From contig JAHQWS010000259.1 in NCBI GenBank assembly GCA_029856295.1, forward strand, positions 1 through 25,211: a DNA stretch of 25,211 bases, given 5' to 3'. The notes under the pieces were generated by a model, which saw only the letters and a program-made list of their open reading frames with translations, searched no databases and had not been told where the DNA came from. This stretch comes from Promethearchaeia archaeon. GTDB lineage: Archaea > Asgardarchaeota > Lokiarchaeia > Sigyniarchaeales > SOKP01. Positions within the stretch are counted from its first letter, which is position 1, and every line of letters begins with the position of its first letter. The position numbers were made by a program, and so were the translations under genes. Below, piece by piece: positions 1 through 7,630 of the stretch.

Positions 1-787
1 CTCCCTCTTTTTTATAATGGTCAGAATAATGATGTTTGGCAAACTCGTATATAAAATCTAAATCATTTTCAAGATTGTTTTCATATAAAATGAGCTCCTT
101 AAGATTAGAAAGAGATTTAAGTGAATTTGGCAATGATTTCAATTCATTCCCTCGTATATCCAAATATTCCAACTTTGAAAGTAATCCAATAGATTCAGGA
201 AGCTCACCTAACTCAAAGAAAGGAAAGGTTAGGGCGATAATATGTCCATTCTCAACCGCACAGATCGAATCCAACTCAGGATCTTTGACATCACACATAG
301 ATTGCCCTCCTGTTAAAAAACAAAATCCTACATCACCCCCATGTCGCCGAGGTGCGTTTTTATTTAGTAAGAAAAATAAATCCAAAAAAAATTTGGATTC
401 TTTCATACATACATTATAAGTACGCGCAACCCGTTTAAGTAGAATTTCTATAACTACATCATATTTATCCGACAAATCATGCTCCTTATCTTTAGTAATA
501 TTTATTAATTCCGCTAATACCGGCATAGAATTACTCTGATTGGCAACCCATTTTAATAAATACCATGACTTCTGAGGATATTTTTTCGCCAATAGCTTTA
601 AAGCAGAAATTCTCACAAGTAAGCTTTTATCTTTAAATAGACACCTCTCTAAAATATCAAAAATTTTAGCTTGTTTATATTTAAATTCTGCTAAGTTTTT
701 CACGCATTCTGAGCGTATATGCTCATCATGGCTGGTATCAATTAATGCGGATAATTGTGCTAAAGTTAACTTTTTGTTTAAGCTCAT
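1..787 (-). CDS. HEAT-repeat plus leucine-rich-repeat protein, 3' end beyond window
   Basis: Read on the minus strand from ATG at 787, this frame is open for 262 codons to the left edge, so the C-terminus is missing. Residues about 5-125 are paired amphipathic helices of HEAT/armadillo type, including segments such as HIRSECVKNLAEF and LLVRISALKLLAKKYP. Then come a Cys-containing segment (CDVKDPELDSICAVENGHII) and typical leucine-rich repeats: LPESIGLLSKLEYLDIRGN, then LKSLPNSLKSLSNLKELIL. LRR and HEAT domains are protein-protein interaction scaffolds; no catalytic motif is visible. No signal peptide is seen, so it is probably cytoplasmic. It lies 60 bases downstream of the small gene at 848-1114 on the same strand and may be co-transcribed with it. 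The partner is unknown. The domain call is strong, the cellular role is not known. Confidence 0.85.
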   Translation of the reverse strand, partial: MSLNKKLTLAQLSALIDTSHDEHIRSECVKNLAEFKYKQAKIFDILERCLFKDKSLLVRISALKLLAKKYPQKSWYLLKWVANQSNSMPVLAELINITKDKEHDLSDKYDVVIEILLKRVARTYNVCMKESKFFLDLFFLLNKNAPRRHGGDVGFCFLTGGQSMCDVKDPELDSICAVENGHIIALTFPFFELGELPESIGLLSKLEYLDIRGNELKSLPNSLKSLSNLKELILYENNLENDLDFIYEFAKHHYSDHYKKEG

Positions 788-847
788 TATGATAAGAAAA
801 TGATTTTTGCATATTTAAAATAATGGTCTAAATAAATTTAATAAAAT

Positions 848-1114
848 CTAATAGGTATTAATTCTATAATAATACCACCCGTTTGAATAATTCTCAAGAT
901 GCAATGGATCTACATCGCGTGAACAATCAATTACAGCCACAAAACGAGACTGAGGACTTACCAATAAACCCGCATAAGGAAGAATATCAAAATGAATCTC
1001 TTCTAGGATTTTTTTATGTTTATCAAGAATAAATTCAACTTTTTCCTTTAAGATATGGAAAAAATTTACCTCATTACTCGTTAGCAGCTTTTTAACACCT
1101 CTATACACTTCCAT
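848..1114 (-). CDS. small hypothetical protein (88 aa)
   Basis: An 88-residue frame beginning with ATG at 1114. I do not recognise the family. The N-terminal half is a predicted lysine-rich helix (about residues 18-42). The C-terminal half looks beta-rich, with LLVSPQSRFVAVIDCSRDVD followed by an aromatic tail (GWYYYRINTY). There is no signal peptide, membrane helix or metal motif. It precedes the HEAT/LRR gene by 60 bases on the same strand, which suggests one transcript and possibly interacting products. Codon usage looks like that of its neighbours. It could be a stand-alone small domain or the remnant of a longer gene: the 229 bases upstream (1115-1343) hold only short, stop-riddled frames. 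Moderately sure it is expressed, with no functional claim. Confidence 0.5.
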   Translation of the reverse strand: MEVYRGVKKLLTSNEVNFFHILKEKVEFILDKHKKILEEIHFDILPYAGLLVSPQSRFVAVIDCSRDVDPLHLENYSNGWYYYRINTY

Positions 1115-1343
1115 TGAACGGTAAATGCTATGTTAATCATCGATTAATGATATTCAAAAATTGAATTTAATATACTCACATAAAGAAAGGAGTTTTAATA
1201 GATATGAAAGATTCTAAAGATTATAACGGGTTAATCTGAAGAGCTTAGATGCAGAATAGACATATAAGTTAAGGAATAGGATTCGAGATGAAAAAGTTAT
1301 TATTAAATTGATGAAAAAAAGAATTAAGAATAAAGTTATAAAC

Positions 1344-2087
1344 TTATTGGAAATATCTTGTATACTCTTGCCCTGATTTTTGCGGCAATTGTTGCTGTTG
1401 CTGATATTGTTGGGCTTTTTCCGCTAATTCTAACATTTTTGCCTTAATTTCTTTACCCTCTTCAATAAGTTTCGAAGTTTCTATACTTAAATTGTAGATC
1501 TGGTTTAATACTTCGATAATCGCAGCAGCTCCTTCAGGCGTAGGTATTTCTAATACAGGTGTAAAAAGCGCGTAAGCATTAAGCTTGTTTGTCAGCGCTT
1601 CGTTTAAAACTGTCGCCTCCGGTCCGACTATGATTCCCCGATCTATCTTCTCCATACCAAACCCCCCTAATCTTTCCATCATTTCGGATTCAGCGGCATA
1701 ATATACAGGATAATCATCAATTACACCGCGGTGAGGTATCCCTTGAAAAATTACAATTTCTTTAGCTTTAACGTCATCATTTAAAGCCCAATTGCATATA
1801 GTCTTAGACAAATCATTATATGCTGTAGTCACCTGAAATGGAACCTCACAGATACCCACTATTAGATCATGTTGAGGAGAGTAATATAATCGGAAGGGAT
1901 GCTTAAGCACTCCTTGATAGAAAACTGAAATCGGTGGAAGATATTCTGATGTTACGAATCCGATTTCCTTAATGTCGGATATTTGTTCAATCAATGAATT
2001 TGAAATAATTGGACCGATAAGACCAATACCAGCAAATCCAAGGATAAATGTTGCTCCTGGTTTAATCTCTGTCGTCAGATCCGTCAA
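1344..2087 (-). CDS. PAC2-family protein (proteasome assembly chaperone-like)
   Basis: A 247-residue protein of the PAC2 family (archaeal homologues of eukaryotic proteasome assembly chaperone 2, often annotated PAC2 or DUF75). The glycine-rich N-terminal strand-turn GFAGIGLIGPIISNSLIEQ (residues 18-36) is the family hallmark. It is followed by the alternating alpha/beta core and the conserved G-x-E-A-T segment near residue 150 (IIVGPEATVLNEALT). The C-terminal 40 residues form a charged helix ending in a glutamine-rich tail (QQYQQQQQ). Archaeal PAC2 proteins are thought to be soluble; their substrates are not firmly known. The start is probably TTG at 2087: the frame upstream is open but has no ATG, and the nearest ATG (2091) is out of frame. 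It is divergent from sufC, sharing about 300 bases of upstream DNA with an inverted repeat. Confidence 0.85.
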   Translation of the reverse strand: MTDLTTEIKPGATFILGFAGIGLIGPIISNSLIEQISDIKEIGFVTSEYLPPISVFYQGVLKHPFRLYYSPQHDLIVGICEVPFQVTTAYNDLSKTICNWALNDDVKAKEIVIFQGIPHRGVIDDYPVYYAAESEMMERLGGFGMEKIDRGIIVGPEATVLNEALTNKLNAYALFTPVLEIPTPEGAAAIIEVLNQIYNLSIETSKLIEEGKEIKAKMLELAEKAQQYQQQQQLPQKSGQEYTRYFQ

Positions 2088-2194
2088 CCATATTGAAGAT
2101 CTCTTACCCTTCTTGCAGATGTACTCTTTCTTTACTATAACAATTCACTCCAATTTGAATTTTTTATTATTTTATTAAATTAATTATTAAAAAC

Positions 2195-2224
2195 ACTCTT
2201 ATTAAAACTAATCATAATAAGAGT
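2195..2224. promoter_or_regulatory. perfect 10-bp inverted repeat, candidate operator
   Basis: The arms ACTCTTATTA (2195-2204) and TAATAAGAGT (2215-2224) are perfectly complementary and separated by 10 bases. The repeat is not followed by a T-run belonging to either gene and lies inside the divergent promoter region of PAC2 and sufCB. A dimeric regulator site is therefore more likely than a terminator. The regulator is unknown; Lrp/AsnC and ArsR-like proteins are encoded a few kb away. Confidence 0.5.
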
Positions 2225-2382
2225 TAAAAAAATTACGTTCTTTGTTAAAAATCTCTTCTGAATATAAAAATTAATTTATAATAATACATAGAGAAAAATT
2301 GTCGATTAACCTAGATTTTTACTCAATATTCTTAAAATATTTATTAAATATTGTATTCATTTATCTAAATAATAACCATTTT

Positions 2383-2387
2383 GAAGG
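2383..2387 (+). promoter_or_regulatory. Shine-Dalgarno site supporting the sufC TTG start
   Basis: GAAGG lies 7 bases before TTG 2395. It favours that codon over the upstream TTG at 2299, which would add a 32-residue hydrophobic extension foreign to SufC. Confidence 0.55.
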
Positions 2388-2394
2388 TTTTAAG

Positions 2395-3192
2395 TTGCTT
2401 TTAGAATTAAAAGATATTACAATCCCTACTGAAGATGGTAAATGCGTCATCGTAAATAACATCTCCTTTGGTGTAAAAGAGGGTTCAATTCATGCTGTAA
2501 TTGGTCCTAATGGTTCAGGGAAATCAACTTTAGCTTATACAATAATGGGCCTACAAACTTTTAATCCTACTCAAGGAAAGATCTATTTTGATGGCATTGA
2601 CATAACAAATATGTCTCTTACACAACGAGCTAAATTAGGAATGACCTTAGCCTGGCAAGAACCCGCTAGAATAGATGGATTGACTGTCCCCGATTATATT
2701 GCTTTAGGAATGAAAGATAAAACAAATATGAAAGAAAAAGTTAGGGAAGCATTGGAAATCGTCAATTTGGAACCAGAGAGATACATCAACCGAACAATTG
2801 ATGAATCTTTAAGTGGAGGAGAGAGAAAACGAGTAGAATTGGCTGCGGCAATCGCGATGAGACCTAGATTAATCATATTGGATGAACCAGATTCAGGATT
2901 AGATATGATTGTCATAGAAGATTTTTTAAATATCTTTAATAAGATAAAGAATCTTGAGATGACCATTCTATTAATAACCCATAGAGAAGATATAGGAATG
3001 GTAGCTGATTACGGCACATTAATATGGAGAGGGAATCACATACTTACAGATGAATTTCCGAAAGTAATGTTAAGATATTGTGCTAAGGCGGGGTTAAAAG
3101 AGTTTTGTAAAAGAACCTTGTTTACAAACGATGGTAAATGTTTTGATGAAGATTATATTGATAGGATATTTAGAGAGGAGGGAACACTATGA
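2395..3192 (+). CDS. sufC: SufC / SmsC Fe-S assembly ATPase
   Basis: ABC-type ATPase of the SUF system, which drives Fe-S cluster assembly on the SufB scaffold in the cytoplasm. Visible motifs are Walker A GPNGSGKST (residues 37-45), the Q-loop region (LAWQEPARI), the ABC signature LSGGERKRVE (from residue 139), Walker B LIILDEPDSGLD (about 159-170) and the switch histidine in LLITHRE. From TTG 2395 the protein has 265 residues, close to the usual SufC size of about 250, with some extra C-terminal sequence that includes cysteines (CAKAGLKEFCKR). It overlaps sufB by the ATGA arrangement, so the two are translationally coupled. No SufD, SufS or SufE is present, as in the minimal archaeal SufBC (SMS) systems. 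The start choice is the main uncertainty. Confidence 0.93.
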   Translation: MLLELKDITIPTEDGKCVIVNNISFGVKEGSIHAVIGPNGSGKSTLAYTIMGLQTFNPTQGKIYFDGIDITNMSLTQRAKLGMTLAWQEPARIDGLTVPDYIALGMKDKTNMKEKVREALEIVNLEPERYINRTIDESLSGGERKRVELAAAIAMRPRLIILDEPDSGLDMIVIEDFLNIFNKIKNLEMTILLITHREDIGMVADYGTLIWRGNHILTDEFPKVMLRYCAKAGLKEFCKRTLFTNDGKCFDEDYIDRIFREEGTL

Positions 3193-4151
3193 CTGATAGT
3201 GATTATCCGGAAGAAATTTTACAAAGCCTAGAAGACTATAATATTGATATGAGAGATTTTTTGCCGGGACATGGAGGCGGCGCTAAATTGCTTCTGGATT
3301 TTAACAAAATTAAGGGAGTTGAACAAATAGAGGGAATTATTCTAAAGGGTAGAGAAATCGCAAATGGTATAGTAGCAGATGTCGTAATTAAAGAAGGATC
3401 CAAGATTGAAGAACCTGTCCACTTATGTTTTGGGGTAAATAAAGAGAAAGGTATTCAAGAAATCTTTCCTAGAATAATCGCAGAAGATAATACTGATGTA
3501 AAAATCCAAGCACATTGTAGTTTTCCTAAAGCAAATGGTTTAATTCATAAAATGTTCGGTCATTTTTATATTGGTAAAAATTGTAATTTTAATTATAGCG
3601 AGACACATTATCACGGTGAGAACAGCGGAGCTTTGGTTGCTCCTGTTGCTTACATGTATGTTGGGGAAAATAGTGTTTTTGAAAACAATTTCAACCTCAC
3701 TAAGGGGACACCTGGAAAAGTTAAAATCATGTTAGATATTTATGCTATGAAAAATAGTGTAATTAGATCAAATATTAGAGCATTTGGTAAAAATAAAAAA
3801 GATTCCGTTAGAATTAGAGATGCAATCTATCTGGAAGGAGAAAACGCAAGAAGTGTTTTAAAAATGAGGGCTGCTGCGAGAGATGGTGGAGAAGTATTAA
3901 TGTACGGAATTACGGAAGGTAATGCCCCCCATTGTAATGGACATGTAGAATGCAGTGAAATTGTACTTGGAAAAGGTTCCATATGTAGAGCTCGACCTTT
4001 TATTAGAGCAACGGACCCTACTTCAAGCGTTTCACATGAGGCATCTTTAGGTCGTTTTCCTCAAAAATGGTTAGATGAATTAATGGCTAAAGGTTTAACT
4101 GAAAAAGAAGCAACTGAAGTTCTAATAGAAGCTATGTTAAGAGAAGAATAA
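3189..4151 (+). CDS. sufB: SufB/SufD-family Fe-S scaffold (SmsB)
   Basis: A 320-residue SufB/SufD-family beta-helix protein that with SufC forms the Fe-S scaffold complex. The central part is a repetitive right-handed beta-helix (for example ADVVIKEGSKIEEPVHLCF, and YIGKNCNFNYSETHYHG). The conserved C-terminal core contains HCNGHVECSEIVLGKGS and RPFIRATDPTSSVSHEASLGR, which carries the invariant SHEA/LGR signature and the candidate cluster-ligand Cys residues. It is shorter than bacterial SufB (about 480 residues), as expected for the archaeal two-gene SMS-type system. ATG 3189 overlaps the sufC stop. The peroxiredoxin gene follows after 67 bases. The sulfur source may be cysteine via an unlinked desulfurase, or inorganic sulfide. 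Only one scaffold subunit is present, so a homodimer is the natural expectation. Confidence 0.93.
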   Translation: MTDSDYPEEILQSLEDYNIDMRDFLPGHGGGAKLLLDFNKIKGVEQIEGIILKGREIANGIVADVVIKEGSKIEEPVHLCFGVNKEKGIQEIFPRIIAEDNTDVKIQAHCSFPKANGLIHKMFGHFYIGKNCNFNYSETHYHGENSGALVAPVAYMYVGENSVFENNFNLTKGTPGKVKIMLDIYAMKNSVIRSNIRAFGKNKKDSVRIRDAIYLEGENARSVLKMRAAARDGGEVLMYGITEGNAPHCNGHVECSEIVLGKGSICRARPFIRATDPTSSVSHEASLGRFPQKWLDELMAKGLTEKEATEVLIEAMLREE

Positions 4152-4218
4152 TTTAATAATGTAATATAAATAAAATCAAATTTTTAATAAATTAAAATTC
4201 TAAAAAATGTGAAAAAAT

Positions 4219-4737
4219 ATGGCAGAAAATGAAATTAATGTTGGAGATAAAGCACCTCTATTCAAAATAGATTCGTATAATGCCGGCACGATTGACTTGG
4301 CAGAGCTTATAGGAAAACAAAAGATTGTATTAATATTTTCGAGGTATTTTGGATGTCCTATTTGTCAATTAGACCTAAAAACGTTATTAGAAAATTTGGC
4401 AAAAATTGAGGATAAAGGAGCTAAAGTTTTATATATCACCCAAAGCGGAGAAAAAGTAGCAAAAGAATTTATTGAATCGAAAGGAATAAAAATCCCTGTG
4501 ATTCCAAGTACTAAAGATGCACTTTATAAAGATTATGGACTGGGACCAATGGTTAAAGAAGCAATGAAGCAAGTACGGACTAAAGTCAAAGAAGCTTTTG
4601 CAGCTGGATTTGAACATGGAATTTACGAGGGGTGGGAGCCGCAGTGCCCAGGAGAATTTGTAATTAATACTGACGGAAATTTAATTCATGCGAAACAAGG
4701 TTGGCTGGATCTTGATGCAATTATTGAGGCATTATAG
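4219..4737 (+). CDS. peroxiredoxin-like AhpC/TSA-family protein
   Basis: A 172-residue thioredoxin-fold protein of the AhpC/TSA superfamily, closest in look to the PRX-like subgroup. The N-terminus has the family hallmark VGDKAPLFKI. The active-site segment FSRYFGCPICQLDL gives a C-P-I-C pair at residues 46 and 49, so the catalytic cysteine has a thioredoxin-like neighbour rather than the usual PxxxTxxC. It lacks the second distal Cys of typical 2-Cys peroxiredoxins, although C143 in PQCPGEFVINTDG may take part. The late strand (GEFVINTDGNLIHAKQGW) is conserved. Its probable role is reduction of peroxides or disulfides, re-reduced by the thioredoxin/PDO system encoded at 18494-20837. It follows sufB by 67 bases and may belong to an oxidative-stress operon with suf. 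The ATG is clear. Confidence 0.85.
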   Translation: MAENEINVGDKAPLFKIDSYNAGTIDLAELIGKQKIVLIFSRYFGCPICQLDLKTLLENLAKIEDKGAKVLYITQSGEKVAKEFIESKGIKIPVIPSTKDALYKDYGLGPMVKEAMKQVRTKVKEAFAAGFEHGIYEGWEPQCPGEFVINTDGNLIHAKQGWLDLDAIIEAL

Positions 4738-4789
4738 AATAAAATAGACCAAAAGAAATTTAGTTTAATTTATAGAAAGGACCGAAAAA

Positions 4790-5410
4790 ATGAAAGAAAA
4801 TACAAAATACACTGATTATCGCTTTATCGGAAAGATAAATGTTGATGAAAATCAGCCATGGTTTGATTTTGCCTCAAATAAGCCCTGGGACGAGGGAGAG
4901 ATACCATGGGTCGTCGAGAACAAAGTAAGGAGGGAAATATTGATAAAACTAGCAGACGGTCCGAAGTCTTTTAAAGAAATCTATAACAATATTAATTTTA
5001 CTCCAAAACCATTATTAATATCTAAAGAAGAATATGAATGTAAGGTTTCGTTTCAATGGAGTAAAGAAAGTGTTGAAAATCATTTAATGAATCTCGAATG
5101 GTATAATTTAATAAAGCAGGCAAATAGTAAATATGAATTAACCTTTCCCATTTTTAAAATGGAGCAAAATGATGAACTTGAAACATATATTACGATATAT
5201 GCTGAAAATTGGATAAAAATCATCAAAGAAACAAAAGAAGAGTTGACCGCTAAATTAGGGAATCTTAATGAAAAAATATCATTGTACGAAGTTCTAGTGG
5301 AAAAAGCAGTTGAAAAATTATATGAATTGTTAAAAAGTGAAAATTTACTTCCAAACGAGCCAAATATTAAATCCTTATGTGCAGAGCAGCTCATGAAAAT
5401 AATATTTTAA
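4790..5410 (+). CDS. winged-helix domain protein, ArsR-like, function unknown
   Basis: A 206-residue protein with an N-terminal winged-helix region (about residues 40-115: VVENKVRREILIKLADGPKSFKEIY..., then a recognition-helix-like segment ESVENHLMNLEWYNLI, then a wing-like SKYELTFPIFKM). A long helical C-terminal half (about 125-200) may form a coiled coil or dimerisation region. The pattern of an N-terminal HTH followed by an amphipathic helical domain is that of ArsR-type archaeal transcription factors. The ATG at 4790 has a purine-rich GAAAGGA about 8 bases upstream. It follows the peroxiredoxin by 52 bases and could regulate the suf/peroxiredoxin transcript. I do not recognise a named family. 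The Trp-rich N-terminal arm (NQPWFDFASNKPWDEGEIPW) is distinctive. Confidence 0.65.
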   Translation: MKENTKYTDYRFIGKINVDENQPWFDFASNKPWDEGEIPWVVENKVRREILIKLADGPKSFKEIYNNINFTPKPLLISKEEYECKVSFQWSKESVENHLMNLEWYNLIKQANSKYELTFPIFKMEQNDELETYITIYAENWIKIIKETKEELTAKLGNLNEKISLYEVLVEKAVEKLYELLKSENLLPNEPNIKSLCAEQLMKIIF

Positions 5411-5433
5411 GAATGGATTGAAGAGAACTTCTA

Positions 5434-5459
5434 ATTTTTTTCTAATTTTTCATTTTTTT
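5434..5459 (+). terminator. T-tract terminator after the winged-helix gene
   Basis: Three successive runs of 5-7 T within 26 bases begin 24 bases after the stop at 5410. Poly-T tracts without a hairpin are the usual archaeal intrinsic terminator. This would end the suf-peroxiredoxin-HTH transcript. Confidence 0.55.
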
Positions 5460-5661
5460 CTCTTATACTTAAAGTGTTGTAAATATAATTTTAGGTTTTT
5501 TTTCTTTAAGATTTATAAAATAAAATATTAAGCACAAATCTTTTTATAACTTAAAAATCTATGACTTAAAAACATTTAAATTTATACAAAATACATTTAT
5601 TTTTATTTATTTGGATTAATTTATTGATATTGACGAAAAATAAATTTTAAAAACTTAATTG

Positions 5662-6234
5662 ATGATGATGAAAAAGAAAACTTTTAATGATCTTTTAAAA
5701 ATTGATGATGATGATAAGAAAATTATCGAGATGATTGAGCGCGATCCTGACATCACACATAGCGATATAGCAAAAGAAATAGAAAAAAGCCAGCCCGCCG
5801 TAGGAGCAAGGATAATAAAATTAGAACGTAAGCACCTATTAACGAAACTAGTTGGTTTTGATATAAAGCAAGTCGATATAAAAGTAGCTATAGTATTTAT
5901 TTCTACGAAAGATGTTGATAAAATTGTTGAAAAAATTGAAGATTGCCCGTTTATCAACCATGCGTTTAAGATAAGCGGCGAATATAACTTACTCTGTTTT
6001 ATAACTGCGTCTGATCTACAAACTATTGAAAGATTAATTGATTTATGTTTTCGTAGAGATCCTAATGTAATAAATGTTAAAACGAGTATCCTTATAGAAT
6101 CTATACATTCATTTGTCGTCCCCATTGATTTTACAATAGAAAACTTCGACGGGCGTTATTGCGGGCCCAATTGTAGGGCGAACTTAGGCGACGACTTCAA
6201 ATACAAATTTAAGGCTCAGGATATTAAAAAATAA
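5662..6234 (+). CDS. Lrp/AsnC-family transcriptional regulator (paralogue 1)
   Basis: Lrp/AsnC (feast/famine) regulator. The N-terminal HTH occupies about residues 12-60, with D-x-x-D-K-K-I-I and a recognition helix containing SQPAVGARIIKLE. A RAM/AsnC-type alpha-beta effector domain follows (about 70-150). The effector domain has the segment CPFINHAFKISGEYN. A C-terminal extension carries CGPNC (Cys 167 and 171). It resembles the two minus-strand genes at 6263 and 6928 but lies on the opposite strand and is the most divergent of the three. Starts are ambiguous: TTG 5659 and ATGs at 5662, 5665 and 5668 are all in frame, and I chose the first ATG. Such regulators usually act as dimers or octamers, often on amino-acid metabolism and on their own promoter. 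The effector is unknown. Confidence 0.85.
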   Translation: MMMKKKTFNDLLKIDDDDKKIIEMIERDPDITHSDIAKEIEKSQPAVGARIIKLERKHLLTKLVGFDIKQVDIKVAIVFISTKDVDKIVEKIEDCPFINHAFKISGEYNLLCFITASDLQTIERLIDLCFRRDPNVINVKTSILIESIHSFVVPIDFTIENFDGRYCGPNCRANLGDDFKYKFKAQDIKK

Positions 6235-6247
6235 GATTAATGTTATA

Positions 6248-6260
6248 TTTTTATTTTTTT
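6248..6260 (+). terminator. T-tract between convergent Lrp genes
   Basis: A T-rich run (TTTTTATTTTTTT) starts 13 bases after the stop of the plus-strand Lrp gene and sits in the 28-base convergent gap, consistent with an archaeal poly-T terminator for that gene. Confidence 0.45.
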
Positions 6261-6262
6261 GG

Positions 6263-6802
6263 TTAAATTAAGCCTTTTTTCTTAGCAAGCTTATATTTAC
6301 ACTTTTCACCACAGCCTATTTCATCATTAGGCTCATGATCTTCAGAATCAAAATCAATTGGGAGAATAAGATCTTTTGCAATTTCAGTAACAATCTCCAT
6401 AGACGTCATGCTAACATCTGGATTGTTTCTAAAATGGTAATTCACCACAGCGTCCAATTTTTCTAATTTACTACTTGCTAAAAGAATACATATATTATGT
6501 TCTCCGCTTAACCTAAAGGCATTAAGCATGAATGGACAGTATTTTGCCATGTCCATAATTTCTTCAGGATCATTAGAATTTACTTCGACAGTAGCCAAGA
6601 AAAGCTCAACTTTCTTGAAATTGATCCCTGGCTGAAATTGAAGGATACCAGATTTTTCCAGTTTTTTAATGCGCATACCTACAGTAGGCTGGCTTCTATC
6701 GATTTTTTCCGCAATTTCTGTATGTGTAAGGTTAGGGTCCTCTTGGACCAATGTAATTATTTTTCTATCAACATCATCCAGCTTTAATTTCTCACTTATC
6801 AT
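6263..6802 (-). CDS. Lrp/AsnC-family transcriptional regulator (paralogue 2)
   Basis: A 179-residue Lrp/AsnC regulator. Residues 8-55 form the HTH (KLDDVDRKIITLVQ, then recognition helix SQPTVGMRIKKLE). Residues about 60-145 form the AsnC-type ligand/oligomerisation domain with YCPFMLNAFRLSGEHN (Cys 89). The tail contains CGEKC (Cys 164 and 168) followed by a lysine-rich end. The HTH is nearly identical to that of the gene upstream on the same strand (6928-7434), so these two are recent duplicates. The 125-base gap between them is AT-rich and could hold its own promoter. The conserved cysteines suggest redox or metal sensing, which is inference. The ATG at 6802 is clear. Confidence 0.88.
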   Translation of the reverse strand: MISEKLKLDDVDRKIITLVQEDPNLTHTEIAEKIDRSQPTVGMRIKKLEKSGILQFQPGINFKKVELFLATVEVNSNDPEEIMDMAKYCPFMLNAFRLSGEHNICILLASSKLEKLDAVVNYHFRNNPDVSMTSMEIVTEIAKDLILPIDFDSEDHEPNDEIGCGEKCKYKLAKKKGLI

Positions 6803-6927
6803 TTAAAATACCAAATTTTATTTGTGTCTATTAAATAAAAATGTCTTTTCTTAAATTTAAATATAGAACTTAATTGAAAAAGCTAAGATTAATAAAATAA
6901 GCTAAAAAATTAATCCAAAAACAAAAA

Positions 6928-7434
6928 TTACTGCGCTTTCCAGCAATGATCATTTAATTTACAATCACACTTGCTAAAGTTAAAGTCAAACGCTAAAATA
7001 AGATCTTTCATAATATCCGTTATCAGATCTATAGTAACTTTAATAACATCAGGATTGCTTCTTAAGTGAATGTTTACGATCTTATCTATGTCTTCAAGAG
7101 TAAAACCTGCCATCATAATACTCATATCAGTAGTACCGCTCAATCTAAACGCATTCAGGAGAAATGGACATATTCTAACTATATCATATATTTTATCCGG
7201 GTTGCTTGTTTTAAGCTCCACTCGTGCGAAATACATTTCGGCTGCTTTAAAATTTATTCCCGCTTGAAACTGAAGGACCCCTTGCTCTTCGAGTCTTCTT
7301 ATTCTCATTCCTACAGTGGGCTGGCTTCGATTGACTTTTTCTGCAATTTGAGTATGTGTAAGCGACGGATTCGCTTGTACAAGCTCAATAATTTTTTTGT
7401 CAATTTCATCCATTTTTAATACTTCACTCATCAT
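6928..7434 (-). CDS. Lrp/AsnC-family transcriptional regulator (paralogue 3)
   Basis: A 168-residue Lrp/AsnC regulator, a close paralogue of the gene immediately downstream. HTH at residues about 8-57 (KMDEIDKKIIELVQ, SQPTVGMRIRRLE) and AsnC/RAM-type domain about 62-147 with ICPFLLNAFRLSGTTD. The tail is cysteine-rich, with Cys 156, 158 and 164 in KCDCKLNDHC, so it keeps the C-terminal thiol cluster of the family copies although the spacing differs. Two adjacent ATGs (7434, 7431) could start it. It is divergent from the ArsR-like gene at 7631, and an inverted repeat in that gap could be an autoregulatory site. Expected to act as a DNA-binding oligomer; effector unknown. Confidence 0.88.
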   Translation of the reverse strand: MMSEVLKMDEIDKKIIELVQANPSLTHTQIAEKVNRSQPTVGMRIRRLEEQGVLQFQAGINFKAAEMYFARVELKTSNPDKIYDIVRICPFLLNAFRLSGTTDMSIMMAGFTLEDIDKIVNIHLRSNPDVIKVTIDLITDIMKDLILAFDFNFSKCDCKLNDHCWKAQ

Positions 7435-7467
7435 TATTTTATTTTCCCTTGTTTTTTATTATCGCTC

Positions 7468-7501
7468 TATCGTTCATTGGCGGTTAATCGATATAACGAT
7501 A
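7468..7501. promoter_or_regulatory. inverted repeat in the Lrp/ArsR divergent promoter
   Basis: The arms TATCGTT (7468-7474) and AACGATA (7495-7501) are perfect complements with a 20-base spacer that contains the palindrome ATCGAT (7487-7492). The repeat lies 34 bases upstream of the Lrp start at 7434 and 130 bases upstream of the ArsR-like gene. The position fits an operator for autoregulation, but no binding evidence is visible. Confidence 0.4.
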
Positions 7502-7630
7502 CCATCATATTTAAATATTACGGTAGTCATTAGACCCATATTATTAAAATTAATAAATCATTAGTAAAAGCTTTAAAAGTTATAGTAATTATGTTAAAAT
7601 CATAAAATCAGTTCACAAAATGGAAAAACT

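Larger units (their letters stand above)
2088..2394. promoter_or_regulatory. divergent PAC2/suf intergenic region
   Basis: About 307 bases of very AT-rich DNA without a convincing gene. It holds the promoters of both flanking genes. An AT-rich TATA-like stretch for the suf operon lies at about 2271-2284, and a perfect inverted repeat at 2195-2224 is listed separately. A frame open into sufC runs through the right end from a TTG at 2299, but the additional residues are hydrophobic and low-complexity and are not part of known SufC proteins. Confidence 0.5.

Noticed and set aside
36..419. Plus-strand open frame of 127 codons
   Set aside because: It is antisense to the HEAT/LRR gene, whose minus-strand frame shows clear repeat motifs; the plus-strand product is a low-complexity Ser/Lys sequence.
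1115..1343. Possible small gene or C/D-box RNA in the gap before PAC2
   Set aside because: Only short frames broken by stops. GATGA-like boxes are weak and lack a convincing D box and guide.
2299..2394. N-terminal extension of SufC from TTG 2299
   Set aside because: The added 32 residues are hydrophobic and atypical, while GAAGG before TTG 2395 gives a normal SufC start.
5655..6125. 156-codon minus-strand frame opposite the first Lrp gene
   Set aside because: The plus strand encodes a clear Lrp/AsnC protein; the antisense frame has Ser/Ile/Phe-rich sequence typical of shadows.
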